DNA of 64,000 nucleotides from Actinobacillus porcitonsillarum (GTDB lineage Bacteria; Pseudomonadota; Gammaproteobacteria; Enterobacterales; Pasteurellaceae): NCBI RefSeq assembly GCF_003101015.1, contig NZ_CP029206.1, positions 1,251,001 to 1,315,000 of the forward strand, read 5' to 3'. Shown piece by piece: positions 26,483 to 36,748 of this stretch (position 1 is its first letter; each line of letters starts with the position of its first letter). The notes under the pieces were generated by a model. It saw only the letters and a program-made list of their open reading frames with translations, ran no database searches and was not told where the DNA came from. The position numbers and the translations under genes were made by a program.

Positions 26483-27358
26483 ATGTTAAAAGAACGTGTA
26501 TTATCTGCCATTGTGATGGTTTTAGCTGTCTTAGGCGCTATATTTGGGCTTTCCCCTTTACCTTTTACCATTTTTCTAGCCGCATTAGTTGTGATTGGAA
26601 TGTGGGAGTGGGCACAGTTTATTGGTTTTAAAACACCAATGGCGAGAGCTGTGGTGGCTTCGGTTACGGCAAGCCTCTTTTTGTTGTTGATTGTGGCAAA
26701 TACAGACTACATTATGGCGGCTCGTTTTTTAACAGATACGAGTGCGATTATCCTGTTTGTCTCTTGTGCATGGTGGCTGTTAGCCTTGGGTTTGGTTGTG
26801 ACTTATCCTAAATCGGCTGCGATTTGGGAAAAATCAGTTGTTGCCAAATGCTTATTTGGTCTATGCACTTTAGTTCCTTTTTTTGTGGGAATGCTAGCGC
26901 TTCGTTTCCACAATTATAGCGTGGATCATTTTCAAGGTACTTACTTATTACTTTATGTTTGTTTATTAGTTTGGGGTGCCGATTCTGGGGCTTACTTCTT
27001 TGGACGAGCATTCGGTAAACGAAAACTTGCATCTAAAGTTTCTCCAGGTAAATCATGGGAAGGGGCGTTAGGTGGTTTATTAACATCGGGTATTATTGCG
27101 TTTGTTTTCTTAAAACTTGCCCCTCAAAATGTGTTTGGTCAAGAATTGGCAACAGTTCCTTTTATTCTATTATCGGTGGCGACAGTAGCGATTTCTGTGC
27201 TCGGTGATTTAGCAGAAAGTATGTTTAAACGTCAAGCTGGGATTAAAGATAGTAGTAATTTAATTCCTGGGCATGGTGGTGTTTTAGACCGCATTGATAG
27301 TTTAACGGCGGCGATTCCATTCTTTGCAACGTTTTTCTTTTTTGTTTTATTGAAGTAA
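26483..27358 (+). CDS. cdsA: Phosphatidate cytidylyltransferase
   Basis: Inner-membrane enzyme making CDP-diacylglycerol from phosphatidate and CTP, the branch point of phospholipid synthesis. 291 residues (E. coli 285), about eight hydrophobic segments. Seen: the C-terminal family signature SMFKRQAGIKDSSNLIPGHG (near residues 246-265) with DRID after it. RBS AAGAGGAAA precedes the ATG. Confidence 0.97.
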   Translation: MLKERVLSAIVMVLAVLGAIFGLSPLPFTIFLAALVVIGMWEWAQFIGFKTPMARAVVASVTASLFLLLIVANTDYIMAARFLTDTSAIILFVSCAWWLLALGLVVTYPKSAAIWEKSVVAKCLFGLCTLVPFFVGMLALRFHNYSVDHFQGTYLLLYVCLLVWGADSGAYFFGRAFGKRKLASKVSPGKSWEGALGGLLTSGIIAFVFLKLAPQNVFGQELATVPFILLSVATVAISVLGDLAESMFKRQAGIKDSSNLIPGHGGVLDRIDSLTAAIPFFATFFFFVLLK

Positions 27359-27369
27359 TTTTATTATTT

Positions 27370-28686
27370 ATGGTGTCGATTATTGCCTTTTTTATACTGA
27401 TTTGCGTTTTAGTCTTTGTGCATGAATACGGGCACTTTTGGGCTGCGCGCCAATGTGGGGTAAAGGTTATTCGATTTTCTATCGGATTCGGTAAGGTTTT
27501 ATTCCGTAAGAAAGATAAACATGGCACAGAATTTGCATTTTCTTTAATTCCACTCGGCGGCTATGTTCAAATGTGGAATGGAGAGGAAGAGATTGATGCG
27601 CCTAAAGAACAAGCATTAGGGCAGAAATCGATACTTCAACGTGCTTTTATTATTATTGCGGGACCAGCGGCGAATTTTATTTTTGCACTTTTGGCTTATT
27701 GGGTGGTTTTTATCAATGGCGTGCCGACATTAAAACCTGTGATTGGTGAAGTGCTCCCAAATAGTATAGCTGCTCAAGCTCAACTTCCTTTAGATTTTGA
27801 GTTTAAACGCGTTGATGGGCAACATGTTCAAGATTGGGAAAGTACCACACTTGCATTAATGGGGAAAGTGGGGAGTCAACAAGTTGAGGTGGAAGGAGAA
27901 AATGTTGATGGACATAGTCCTCAACGATTTGTTCTCGATTTAAGCCAATGGAATATTGATGGTACCCAGGAAAGTCCTTTAACGAGCTTGGGAATTCGTC
28001 CAATAAATCGAATTGTACAGCCAGAGATTTTGCAAGTACTTCAACAGTCAGCAGCAGAAAAAGCTGGCATTAAGGCTGGCGATGTGGTTTTATCAATAAA
28101 TCAAAAGCCTTTTGACTGGCAGTATTTGATTGAAACTGTAAAAACAGGAAAAGCCGTTGAGTTATTGATTAAACATGAAAATGCTCAAACAGAACAAATT
28201 TCTTTGATACCGGAAAAGAAAGATAATCGTTATGTCATTGGTATTGTGCCGAAATATGAGCCTATTCCAGAGAAGTATCGGACGGTATTAAAGTATGGTA
28301 TGCTAGAGGCGTTTAGCCAAAGTGTGCATAAAGTAGGCTCACTCGTTAAAACAATTTTACAATTTATTGGAAATTTAATGACGGGAGAGTTGTCTCTAAA
28401 AAATATGGGCGGTCCTATTTCAATGGCAAAAGGCGCTGGGGCAACGGCTGAAATTGGTTGGATATATTATTTAGGATTTATGGCATTGATCAGTGTAAAT
28501 CTGGGTGTTATGAATTTATTTCCGATTTTACCGTTAGACGGTGGGCAACTTGTACTTTTATCTGCAGAAGCAGTAAGACGGAAGCCTCTTTCAGAATCGT
28601 TGCAACTACGTTTTCAACAAATAGGTATGGCTTTTGTATTGGGCTTAATGGTGTTTGCGTTTATTAACGATATCATCCATTTCTAA
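27370..28686 (+). CDS. rseP: Site-2 protease RseP
   Basis: Intramembrane zinc metalloprotease that cleaves RseA-type anti-sigma factors and signal peptide remnants. 438 residues (E. coli 450). Seen: zinc motif HEYGH at residues 18-22, periplasmic PDZ domain region (about 200-290, QSAAEKAGIKAGDVVLSINQ), second zinc-ligand motif LPLDGGQLVL near residue 392, and four membrane segments. Starts 11 bases after cdsA. Confidence 0.96.
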   Translation: MVSIIAFFILICVLVFVHEYGHFWAARQCGVKVIRFSIGFGKVLFRKKDKHGTEFAFSLIPLGGYVQMWNGEEEIDAPKEQALGQKSILQRAFIIIAGPAANFIFALLAYWVVFINGVPTLKPVIGEVLPNSIAAQAQLPLDFEFKRVDGQHVQDWESTTLALMGKVGSQQVEVEGENVDGHSPQRFVLDLSQWNIDGTQESPLTSLGIRPINRIVQPEILQVLQQSAAEKAGIKAGDVVLSINQKPFDWQYLIETVKTGKAVELLIKHENAQTEQISLIPEKKDNRYVIGIVPKYEPIPEKYRTVLKYGMLEAFSQSVHKVGSLVKTILQFIGNLMTGELSLKNMGGPISMAKGAGATAEIGWIYYLGFMALISVNLGVMNLFPILPLDGGQLVLLSAEAVRRKPLSESLQLRFQQIGMAFVLGLMVFAFINDIIHF

Positions 28687-28744
28687 ATTTTTACAAGCGG
28701 TATATTCCGCAAATTATTTTGCAAAACATTCATAGGATAATTTC

Positions 28745-31132
28745 ATGAAAAAATTATTACTTTCTTCGCTTTTACTTGCAAATGGTGTTGCAGTTGCTGC
28801 GCCATTTGTCGTAAAAGATATTCGTGTTGATGGTGTTCAACCGGAAACAGGTGCTGCGATTATTTCTGCGCTACCGGTTAAAGTTGGGCAAACTGCAACA
28901 GATTCTGATGTTGCTAATGTTGTTCGTAGCCTTTTTGTTCAAAATCGTTTCCAAGATGTGCGTGCAACACGTGAAGGTAATACGCTTGTCATTAAAGTTG
29001 CTGAGCATCCTTTAATTAATGTTGTTGATATTGAGGGTAATAGCGCGATTCCTAAGGATGCGTTAGAGCAAAATTTAAAAACAAATTTAATTAATAAGGG
29101 TGAAGTCTATGATGCTCAAAAAATTGAATCATTTAGACAAGCATTATTAGAACATTATCATGCAATTGGTCGTTATAATGCTGTCATTAATACTGTAGTT
29201 AATCCCTCAGAAAATGGAGGAATGAATGTAAAATTCAATATTACAGAAGGTGATGTTGCTTATGTAAAAAGTATTACTTTTGAGGGAAATCATGTATTTA
29301 GTTCAAAAGAATTAACAAAACAATTAGAAATTCAACCAAATGTTTCTTGGTGGAATATTTTTGCAAGTAGTAAGTTTGAGGCTCAGCCTTATTCTAAAGA
29401 TTTAGAGATATTACGTGATTATTACATGAATCGTGGCTATGCTAAATTTGCACTTACTGGCACGGATGTAAAATTTTCGGAAGATAAGAAAAATGTCGAT
29501 TTAGTTTACCAAATTTCTGAAGGGGAAGAGTATAAAGTAAGTGAAATCCGTATTTTAGGTAATACCGCAAATATGGATAAAGAGCTAAATGCGGTTCTAA
29601 AAGATTATCCAGTTGGTGATCTTTTCCGTAAAGATGAGCTTTTGAAAATTGAAGAAAGTATTAAGCAAAAATTAGGTGAGAATGGATTTGGTTCTGCAAA
29701 AGTAGATTTATATCCAAAATTTAATGAAGCAGAAAAAACAGTTCAAATTAATTTCGTCGTAGATGCAGGTCAACGTATTTATGTTCGTAAAATTCGTTTT
29801 GAGGGTAATGATGTTACAGCGGATTCTACATTGCGCCGAGAAATGCGCCAACAAGAAGGTGCATGGTTATCTACAACAGCTACGGCATTGGGTAAATCTC
29901 GTTTAGAGCGTACGGGTTTTTATGAAAGTGTTGATATGAACATGGTCGATGTGCCGAATACGAATGACCAAGTTGATGTTGTGTATAAAATTAAGGAACG
30001 TAATACCGGTAGTATTAACTTCGGTATTGGTTATGGTACAGAGAGTGGTATTAGCTACCAAGCCGGTATTAAACAAGATAACTTCTTGGGAATGGGCTCA
30101 ACAGTTAGCTTAAATGGGACTCGTAATGACTATGGAACTAGTGTAAATTTAGGATATACCGAACCATATTTTACTAAAGATGGCGTGAGCTTGGGGGGGA
30201 ATGTTTTCTATGATGATTACGATAACTCAAAAAGTGATACAGCTTCATCTTATAAGCGCCGTAGTTATGGGGTAAATGGTACTTTAGGTTTTCCTGTGGA
30301 TGAAAATAATTCATACTATTTAGGGCTTGGTTATACTCATGATACTTTAAAAGGTGTTCAACGTGAATTTACGCGTGAGAAATATGTAAATTCAATGAAT
30401 TTTAAAATTAATGAGAAAGATCCAGCTTACTATTCAAAAATGAAAGCGGATGATTTCGATTTTTCATTTGGATGGAATTATAATAGTTTGAATCGTGGTT
30501 ACTTCCCAACAGAAGGTGCTACAGCAAATATTGGTGGTAAAGTCACAATACCTGGCTCAGATAATAAGTACTATCGTTTGAATGCAGATTTTAGAAATTA
30601 TCAACCATTGAATAGAGAGCACAAATGGGTTATTTCAAGTCGTGCAGGTGTCGCTTATGCTAACGGTTTTGGTGGCAAAGAAGTGCCTTTCTATCAGTTG
30701 TATAGCGCGGGTGGTATTGGTACCCTACGTGGGTTTGAATATGGAGCAGTTGGCCCTAAAGCTATTTATTATTCCGCAGAAAACAGAGGCTTCACAAGTG
30801 CAAGTGAAGATGTCGTTGGTGGTAATGCAATGGCTTACGCAAGTCTAGAATTGATTACGCCAACCCCATTTGTGAACGACAAATATCAGCATAATGTAAG
30901 AACATCGCTATTTGTTGATGCAGCGAGTGTGTGGAATACAAAATGGAAACGAGCAAGTTATCCGACCTTACCTGATTACAGTGACTACAAGCGAGTACGG
31001 GCTTCAGCTGGTATAGCATTCCAATGGATGTCGCCAATAGGTCCACTAGCATTCTCGTATGCAAAACCAATTAAAAAATATGCGGGTGACTCTATTGAGC
31101 AGTTCCAATTTAATATTGGTAGTTCATTCTAA
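28745..31132 (+). CDS. bamA: Outer-membrane protein assembly factor BamA
   Basis: Central barrel of the BAM machine that folds outer-membrane proteins. 795 residues (E. coli 810). Seen: signal peptide (1-18, cleaved after VAVAA), five POTRA domains (about 22-420), then the 16-stranded barrel with the conserved loop-6 motif [12 protein letters not shown] (near 662) and terminal aromatic QFNIGSSF. The 58-base upstream gap has one uptake signal. skp follows, as in most relatives. Confidence 0.97.
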   Translation: MKKLLLSSLLLANGVAVAAPFVVKDIRVDGVQPETGAAIISALPVKVGQTATDSDVANVVRSLFVQNRFQDVRATREGNTLVIKVAEHPLINVVDIEGNSAIPKDALEQNLKTNLINKGEVYDAQKIESFRQALLEHYHAIGRYNAVINTVVNPSENGGMNVKFNITEGDVAYVKSITFEGNHVFSSKELTKQLEIQPNVSWWNIFASSKFEAQPYSKDLEILRDYYMNRGYAKFALTGTDVKFSEDKKNVDLVYQISEGEEYKVSEIRILGNTANMDKELNAVLKDYPVGDLFRKDELLKIEESIKQKLGENGFGSAKVDLYPKFNEAEKTVQINFVVDAGQRIYVRKIRFEGNDVTADSTLRREMRQQEGAWLSTTATALGKSRLERTGFYESVDMNMVDVPNTNDQVDVVYKIKERNTGSINFGIGYGTESGISYQAGIKQDNFLGMGSTVSLNGTRNDYGTSVNLGYTEPYFTKDGVSLGGNVFYDDYDNSKSDTASSYKRRSYGVNGTLGFPVDENNSYYLGLGYTHDTLKGVQREFTREKYVNSMNFKINEKDPAYYSKMKADDFDFSFGWNYNSLNRGYFPTEGATANIGGKVTIPGSDNKYYRLNADFRNYQPLNREHKWVISSRAGVAYANGFGGKEVPFYQLYSAGGIGTLRGFEYGAVGPKAIYYSAENRGFTSASEDVVGGNAMAYASLELITPTPFVNDKYQHNVRTSLFVDAASVWNTKWKRASYPTLPDYSDYKRVRASAGIAFQWMSPIGPLAFSYAKPIKKYAGDSIEQFQFNIGSSF

Positions 31133-31206
31133 AAGTTGTAAATTAAGCGGTTGATTTTGTACTTTTTGTAAAGTTGACCGTTTGTAATTATTTTAAGGAT
31201 TAAAAC

Positions 31207-32061
31207 ATGAAAAACTTATTTAAAACAACGTTATTAACAACAGCATTAGCAACATCATTAGCGGCAAACGCAGCTGATACCATTGGTTTTGTAGACCCAA
31301 ATTATGTCATGCAAAATCATCCCGTATTACTAGATGCAACGGCTAAATTTGAAAAATTTATGAAAGATAGCCAAAACCAATTTGGGGATGAAGATAGAAA
31401 GTTAGCAGCAGAAAATAAACGTTTAACAGAAGAACGTAGCAAAATTAATGCAGATGCTCAAAAATTACAGAAGGAACAAGAAGCCGTTGAGTCTTCTATT
31501 AAGAAAAAAGTGGCTCAATTAGAAAAAGATGCTCCTCGTTTACGTTCAAAAGAAATTCAAGCTCGTCAAGCAAAAATTTCAAATGAAGCAAAAGCCTTTG
31601 AAACAAAAGTTGCAGCAATTCAAAAACGTGAAGCGGATTTTATGAAAAAGGCCCAGGACTTTCAGAAGCGAGCTGATGCTTTCCAAAAAAGAATTGATGC
31701 GGCAAATAAAAGTGTAGGAGGATTAAATCCACAGGATGTGCAAAAACAAGCGGTGGAAGAAGTCAATGCTACAATTAAAGAAGTTGCTAAATCAAAAGGT
31801 TATACTTTGATTCTTCAACCACAAGTTGCACTTTATGCGGAAGATGAAGGTAAAGATATTACTGAAGCTGTGTTAAATGCAATTAAAGCAAAACATCCAG
31901 AAATTAAATTACCAGAGCCTAAAGCAGTAGAGCAATCAAAAGAAACAGAATCTAAGGCTGAAGAATCTAAAGTGGAAGATGTAAAAGCTGAGCAACCAAA
32001 AGTAGAAGATGTGAAATCTGAAGCAGCATCAGAAGCTAAACCAGAAGAAGCGAAAAAATAA
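31207..32061 (+). CDS. skp: Periplasmic chaperone Skp (OmpH) with long acidic tail
   Basis: Chaperone holding unfolded outer-membrane proteins in the periplasm. 284 residues, well above E. coli Skp (161). Seen: signal peptide (1-22, ending ANAA), [15 protein letters not shown] at the mature start, long Lys/Glu/Gln-rich coiled-coil arms (about 50-175), a conserved C-terminal body segment ([30 protein letters not shown] split across residues 196-225), and then an extra tail of about 50 residues rich in E, K, P and A with the repeat KVEDVK occurring twice. Its stop overlaps the lpxD start (TAATG). Confidence 0.93.
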   Translation: MKNLFKTTLLTTALATSLAANAADTIGFVDPNYVMQNHPVLLDATAKFEKFMKDSQNQFGDEDRKLAAENKRLTEERSKINADAQKLQKEQEAVESSIKKKVAQLEKDAPRLRSKEIQARQAKISNEAKAFETKVAAIQKREADFMKKAQDFQKRADAFQKRIDAANKSVGGLNPQDVQKQAVEEVNATIKEVAKSKGYTLILQPQVALYAEDEGKDITEAVLNAIKAKHPEIKLPEPKAVEQSKETESKAEESKVEDVKAEQPKVEDVKSEAASEAKPEEAKK

Positions 32062-33083
32062 TGGCAACTTTCCGTTTAGGTGATTTAGCGGAGCATATCG
32101 GTGGCACTTTACGGGGTGACACCGATTTGGCTATTCAAAGCATTGCCGCATTAGATAAAGCAAATGCTTCGCAAATTACATTTATTTCAAATGCAAAATA
32201 CCGTGAAAATTTAACCGCTTGTCAAGCTGGTGCAATTATTGTCAGCCAAGATGATGTGGCTTTTTGCCGTGAAGACCAAAATTTGGTGATTGTAGCAAAT
32301 CCGTATGTTGCTTATGCTTTACTGGCTCAATATATGGATAGCACGCCTAAAGCTGCTTCTCAAATTCATCCTTCGGCAGTGATTTCTCCTGATGCGATTT
32401 TAGCGGATAATGTGTCAGTAGGCGCAAATGCGGTAATTGAAGCTGGCGTAAAATTAGCAGAAGGCGTAACGGTTGGCGCAGGTTGTTTTATCGGACAAAA
32501 CAGTGAAATTGGTGCTCGCACTCAATTATGGGCAAATGTTTCTGTTTACCATAATGTTAAAATCGGCGCAGATTGCTTAATTCAAGCTTCCGCAGTGATT
32601 GGCTCGGACGGTTTTGGTTACGCTAACGATAAAGGGCAGTGGATTAAAATTCCTCAAACCGGTGGCGTCATTATTGGTAATCGAGTTGAAATTGGTGCTT
32701 GTACTTGTATTGATCGTGGCGCATTAGATCCAACCGTGATTGAAGATAACGTCATTATTGATAACCTTTGCCAAATTGCGCATAACGTTCATATTGGTTA
32801 TGGTACAGCGGTTGCTGGTGGGGTGATTATGGCTGGTAGCTTAAAAGTGGGACGTTTTTGTCAAATTGGTGGAGCGAGCGTACTTAATGGCCATATGGAA
32901 ATCTGTGATGGTGCGATTATTACCGGTATGAGTATGGTGATGAAGCCAATTACAGAAAAAGGCATTTACTCATCAGGAATTCCTGCTCAAACCAATAAAG
33001 AGTGGCGTAAAACAGCAGCTCTTACAATGAACATTGATAAAATCAATGAACGTTTAAAAGCAGTTGAAAAGAAATTAGCATAA
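32061..33083 (+). CDS. lpxD: UDP-3-O-acyl-glucosamine N-acyltransferase
   Basis: Adds the second acyl chain in lipid A synthesis. 340 residues (E. coli 341). Seen: N-terminal uridine-binding domain (1-100), left-handed beta-helix of hexapeptide repeats (about 105-310), catalytic His in [14 protein letters not shown] near residue 240, and a C-terminal helix. ATG overlaps the skp stop by one base, indicating translational coupling. Confidence 0.97.
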   Translation: MATFRLGDLAEHIGGTLRGDTDLAIQSIAALDKANASQITFISNAKYRENLTACQAGAIIVSQDDVAFCREDQNLVIVANPYVAYALLAQYMDSTPKAASQIHPSAVISPDAILADNVSVGANAVIEAGVKLAEGVTVGAGCFIGQNSEIGARTQLWANVSVYHNVKIGADCLIQASAVIGSDGFGYANDKGQWIKIPQTGGVIIGNRVEIGACTCIDRGALDPTVIEDNVIIDNLCQIAHNVHIGYGTAVAGGVIMAGSLKVGRFCQIGGASVLNGHMEICDGAIITGMSMVMKPITEKGIYSSGIPAQTNKEWRKTAALTMNIDKINERLKAVEKKLA

Positions 33084-33119
33084 TTTATTAAGCATGTTTT
33101 TATTGAGGTCTGAACAATA

Positions 33120-33584
33120 ATGGCAATTGAAATTCAAGAAAATAGAGAACCTAAAGTAATTGAAGTAACTGAAATCATGGGAATGCTCCCACATCGTTAT
33201 CCTTTTTTATTAGTGGATCGCGTAACGGACTATGAAGAAGGCAAATGGTTAAGAGCGGTCAAAAATATTACGGTCAATGAACCTTGCTTTACCGGTCATT
33301 TCCCTGAAAAACCGATTTTCCCGGGCGTATTAATTTTAGAAGCCATGGCGCAAGCAACAGGCGTATTAGCCGTTGCAACTTATGGTAAAATGAAAGAAGG
33401 CGAGCTTTATTATTTTGCGGCAATTGATAATGCTCGTTTTAAACGTCCGGTTGTACCAGGCGATCAGCTTGTTTTAGAAGTTGAATTTATTAAAGAGATG
33501 CGTGGCATTACAAAATTTACCGGTAAAGCTTATGTTGATGGTAAGCTTGCTTGTGAAGCCGATTTAATGTGTGCAAGAAAATAA
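33120..33584 (+). CDS. fabZ: 3-hydroxyacyl-ACP dehydratase FabZ
   Basis: Dehydrates 3-hydroxyacyl-ACP in fatty-acid elongation and competes with LpxA/LpxD for substrate. 154 residues (E. coli 151). Seen: [14 protein letters not shown], catalytic His in [13 protein letters not shown], and catalytic Glu in LEAMAQATG. Located between lpxD and lpxA as in E. coli. Confidence 0.98.
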   Translation: MAIEIQENREPKVIEVTEIMGMLPHRYPFLLVDRVTDYEEGKWLRAVKNITVNEPCFTGHFPEKPIFPGVLILEAMAQATGVLAVATYGKMKEGELYYFAAIDNARFKRPVVPGDQLVLEVEFIKEMRGITKFTGKAYVDGKLACEADLMCARK

Positions 33585-33615
33585 CTTTATACCCAAATAA
33601 AGAGGGGATTTTATT

Positions 33616-34410
33616 ATGCGTTTAATTGATTCAACCGCAAAAATCAGTCCGTTAGCTGTTATTGAAGATGGTGCTCAAATAGGTGCTCATGTTGAAGTCG
33701 GACCATTTTCTGTTATTGGCAAAGATGTCAAAATCGGAGCAAGAACCAAAATTCATTCACACGTTGTAATTAACGGTGTGACGGAAATTGGGGAAGATAA
33801 CCAAATTTTCCAATTTGCGAGTATTGGTGAAATCAATCAGGATTTAAAATATCAGGGCGAGCCAACAAAAACGATTATCGGGCATCGTAACCGAATTCGT
33901 GAAAGTGTGACCATTCATCGTGGTACAGTCCAAGGTGGTGGTGTAACGAAGATTGGCAATGACAACCTGTTTATGATCAATTCACATATTGCTCATGACT
34001 GTTGTATTGGTAATCGTTGTATTATTGCCAATAACGGCACATTAGCCGGTCACGTTACATTAGATGATTTTGTGATTGTGGGCGGTATGTCAGCCATTCA
34101 TCAATTCGCCGTTATTGGTTCGCATGTTATGCTTGGTGGCGGTTCAATGGTTAGCCAGGATGTTCCACCTTACGTCATGGCACAAGGCAACCATGCCCGT
34201 CCATTTGGTATTAACTTTGAGGGCTTAAAACGCCGTGGTTTTGATAAACCTGCGATGCATGCGATTCGTGCGGCATATAAGCTAATTTACTCAAGTGGTA
34301 AAACAGTAGAAGAAATTCAGCCTGAGTTAGAAGAAATGGCTCATAAAGAACCTGCTGTTGCGGTCTTTTTAGATTTCTTTAAACGTTCAACGCGCGGCAT
34401 CATTCGTTAA
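33616..34410 (+). CDS. lpxA: UDP-N-acetylglucosamine acyltransferase LpxA
   Basis: First enzyme of lipid A synthesis. 264 residues (E. coli 262). Seen: hexapeptide beta-helix, catalytic His in [14 protein letters not shown] near residue 124, [13 protein letters not shown], and C-terminal helices ending KRSTRGIIR. Usually followed by lpxB; here a terminator and prfB follow, so lpxB lies outside the window. Confidence 0.98.
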   Translation: MRLIDSTAKISPLAVIEDGAQIGAHVEVGPFSVIGKDVKIGARTKIHSHVVINGVTEIGEDNQIFQFASIGEINQDLKYQGEPTKTIIGHRNRIRESVTIHRGTVQGGGVTKIGNDNLFMINSHIAHDCCIGNRCIIANNGTLAGHVTLDDFVIVGGMSAIHQFAVIGSHVMLGGGSMVSQDVPPYVMAQGNHARPFGINFEGLKRRGFDKPAMHAIRAAYKLIYSSGKTVEEIQPELEEMAHKEPAVAVFLDFFKRSTRGIIR

Positions 34411-34431
34411 GCTTGAATGAATATCTACGGT

Positions 34432-34472
34432 ATGGCAGTAATGAGGTAAGGCTTTATTACTGCTATATTTTT
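34432..34472 (+). terminator. Terminator of the envelope operon after lpxA
   Basis: GCAGTAAT (34435-34442) pairs with ATTACTGC (34456-34463), extendable by three weaker pairs; T-rich TATATTTTTT follows. Confidence 0.78.
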
Positions 34473-34563
34473 TATGATTAAGCGGTTGTTTTTATATAAA
34501 ATGTTACAAAATGCTTATTATGATGAATTAAATAATCATGTTTAAATTTCAATAGGGACTATT

Positions 34564-35662
34564 ATGTTTGAATTGAATCCAATCAAAACCCAATTATCAG
34601 ATCTCGCTGAACGCACAAATACCCTTAGGGGGTATCTTTGACTTTGATCTTAAGGTAGAACGCTTAGAAGAAGTTAATGCAGAGTTAGAGCAACCGGAAA
34701 TTTGGAATACGCCGGAAAAAGCACAGGCTTTAGGTAAAGAGAGAGCCTCACTTGAGATGGTGGTTAATACAATCAAAGCGTTAGATCAGGGGATTGAAGA
34801 TGTTGAAGGGTTGATTGAACTTGCTGTTGAAGCAGAAGATATTGATACTTTTAATGAAGCACAGGCGGAAGCGGATCAATTAGAAGAAAAACTTGCCAAA
34901 CTTGAGTTTCAGAGAATGTTTAGTGGTCAGCACGATGCGGCGGATTGTTATGTGGATTTACAAGCCGGTTCGGGCGGTACTGAAGCGCAAGATTGGACAG
35001 AAATGCTTTTGCGTATGTATTTACGTTGGGCAGAGAGCAAAGGATTTAAAACTGAGTTAATTGAGGTTTCAGACGGCGATGTTGCTGGGCTAAAATCAGC
35101 AACTATCCGAGTGTCCGGCGAGTATGCTTTTGGCTGGCTTCGTACCGAAACAGGTATTCATCGTTTGGTGCGTAAAAGTCCGTTTGACTCAAATAACCGC
35201 CGTCATACCTCATTTGCAGCTGCCTTTGTTTATCCGGAAGTGGATGAAGATATCAATATCGAAGTCAATCCGGCAGATTTACGTATTGATGTATATCGAG
35301 CATCAGGCGCAGGTGGTCAGCACGTGAATAAAACAGAATCTGCGGTGCGTATCACACATATTCCATCGGGTATTGTGGTGCAATGTCAAAATGGTCGCTC
35401 ACAACATCAAAATAAAGATCAAGCGATGAAACAGCTTAAAGCAAAACTTTATGAGATGGAAATGATGAAGCAAAATGCGGAAAAACAAGCGATGGAAGAA
35501 AGTAAATCTGATATTGGTTGGGGGAGCCAAATCCGTTCTTATGTGCTTGACGATTCGCGCATTAAAGATTTGCGTACCGGTGTTGAAAATCGTAATACGC
35601 AAGCGGTTTTAGACGGCGATTTAGATAAGTTTATTGAAGCGAGTTTAAAAGCAGGTCTATAA
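34564..35662 (+). CDS. prfB: Peptide chain release factor 2 (programmed +1 frameshift)
   Basis: Terminates translation at UGA and UAA. The reading frame opens at 34564 ([18 protein letters not shown]), reaches an in-frame TGA at 34639-34641 as codon 26, and continues in the +1 frame from GAC at 34640 to the stop at 35660-35662, giving 365 residues, identical in length to E. coli RF2. Seen: stop-codon-recognition tripeptide SPF in [16 protein letters not shown] and the catalytic GGQ in [17 protein letters not shown]. The shift lets RF2 sense its own level. Confidence 0.97.
34627..34642 (+). other. prfB programmed +1 frameshift signal
   Basis: AGGGGGTATCTTTGAC: internal Shine-Dalgarno-like AGGGGG (34627-34632), three bases, then slippery CTT followed by TGA C (34636-34642). 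This is the same arrangement as in E. coli prfB; the weak stop context UGAC favours shifting. Confidence 0.95.
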
Positions 35663-35707
35663 TTGGTAAACTTTCAGGTAAATTTGACCGCTTGTATTTG
35701 GTGTAGT

Positions 35708-35733
35708 AAAAAGTGGGGGAATCCCACTTTTTT
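35708..35733 (+). terminator. Terminator of prfB
   Basis: Perfect 10-bp stem AAAAAGTGGG (35708-35717) / CCCACTTTTT (35723-35732), loop GGAAT, T-run. An uptake signal (minus orientation) lies just before it. Confidence 0.9.
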
Positions 35734-35750
35734 CATTCTGTGAGGTTGCT

Positions 35751-36728
35751 ATGTTTTTTGCTTCCCTACAATTTAGTATCAGCACAACATTACCCATTAT
35801 TCTGTTAATGGTTGCCGGTGTTTTTTTACGCCGTAAGAAATTTATTGATGAAGCCTTTTGCCAAACGGCTTCTAAGCTAGTATTTAATTTTACGCTCCCA
35901 ATTATGCTATTTCTTAATATGCAAAAGGGTGAGTTGGATTATCAGGCGCATCTTTCCTTAGTATTAACAGGCATTGTAGGGACACTCATTACCTATTTTC
36001 TAGCAGAATATTGGGCGAGCAAACACATTAAAGAACGTACCTTTCGAGCCGTTTTTGTACAGGGAACGTTTCGCAGTAACGTAGGGATTTTAGGGCTTGC
36101 ATTGGTGGTCAATGCGTATGGTAATGAAGCGGTGGCAGGAACATCAGTATATGTGGCATGCCTGATTATTTTATTTAACATCTTAGCCGTTATTACTTTA
36201 ACGAAATCTTTTGCGAAAGGTAAAATGTCCATTCGTGCTTTACTGTTTAGTATTCTGAAAAATCAGCTGATTTTGGCCGTTATCGCAGGTCTGGTGGTCA
36301 ATTATTATCAAATTTCATTACCAACGCCTTTGTTGAAAACAGGGCAAGCAATTGCGTCTATGACTTTGCCTTTAGCGCTGATTTGTACGGGCGCAAGTAT
36401 TGATTTTAAAGCATTGAAACAATTTAAACGCCAGCAAAATGAAGATAATCGTAACTATTTAGTGTTGCTTTCTGCTATGGTGCGGTTGATTATTGCACCG
36501 ATTATTCTTTTTTCGCTAGGAAAATGGGTATTCCAACTTAACGCAATGGAATTAGGGATTATCTTTTTAACCGCTTCATCACCGGTGGCTGCTGCAACTT
36601 ATGCAATGGTGCGCCATTATGGTGGCGATGCAACATCAACGGCGAATTTGATCGGCATTACGACCGTTGGTTCAATGTTTAGCTCAACGATTGGTTTATT
36701 ATTACTTAGACAGCTTGGCTGGATTTAA
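35751..36728 (+). CDS. AEC-family transporter
   Basis: 325-residue inner-membrane protein of the auxin efflux carrier family, about ten hydrophobic segments in two halves. Seen: [20 protein letters not shown] at the N-terminus and [11 protein letters not shown], then [13 protein letters not shown] and the C-terminal [18 protein letters not shown]. Bacterial members include malate and other carboxylate carriers; the substrate here is unknown. GAGG precedes the ATG; dnaE follows after 20 bases. Confidence 0.85.
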   Translation: MFFASLQFSISTTLPIILLMVAGVFLRRKKFIDEAFCQTASKLVFNFTLPIMLFLNMQKGELDYQAHLSLVLTGIVGTLITYFLAEYWASKHIKERTFRAVFVQGTFRSNVGILGLALVVNAYGNEAVAGTSVYVACLIILFNILAVITLTKSFAKGKMSIRALLFSILKNQLILAVIAGLVVNYYQISLPTPLLKTGQAIASMTLPLALICTGASIDFKALKQFKRQQNEDNRNYLVLLSAMVRLIIAPIILFSLGKWVFQLNAMELGIIFLTASSPVAAATYAMVRHYGGDATSTANLIGITTVGSMFSSTIGLLLLRQLGWI

Positions 36729-36748
36729 TTATTTTTTTTAAGGTTTTT

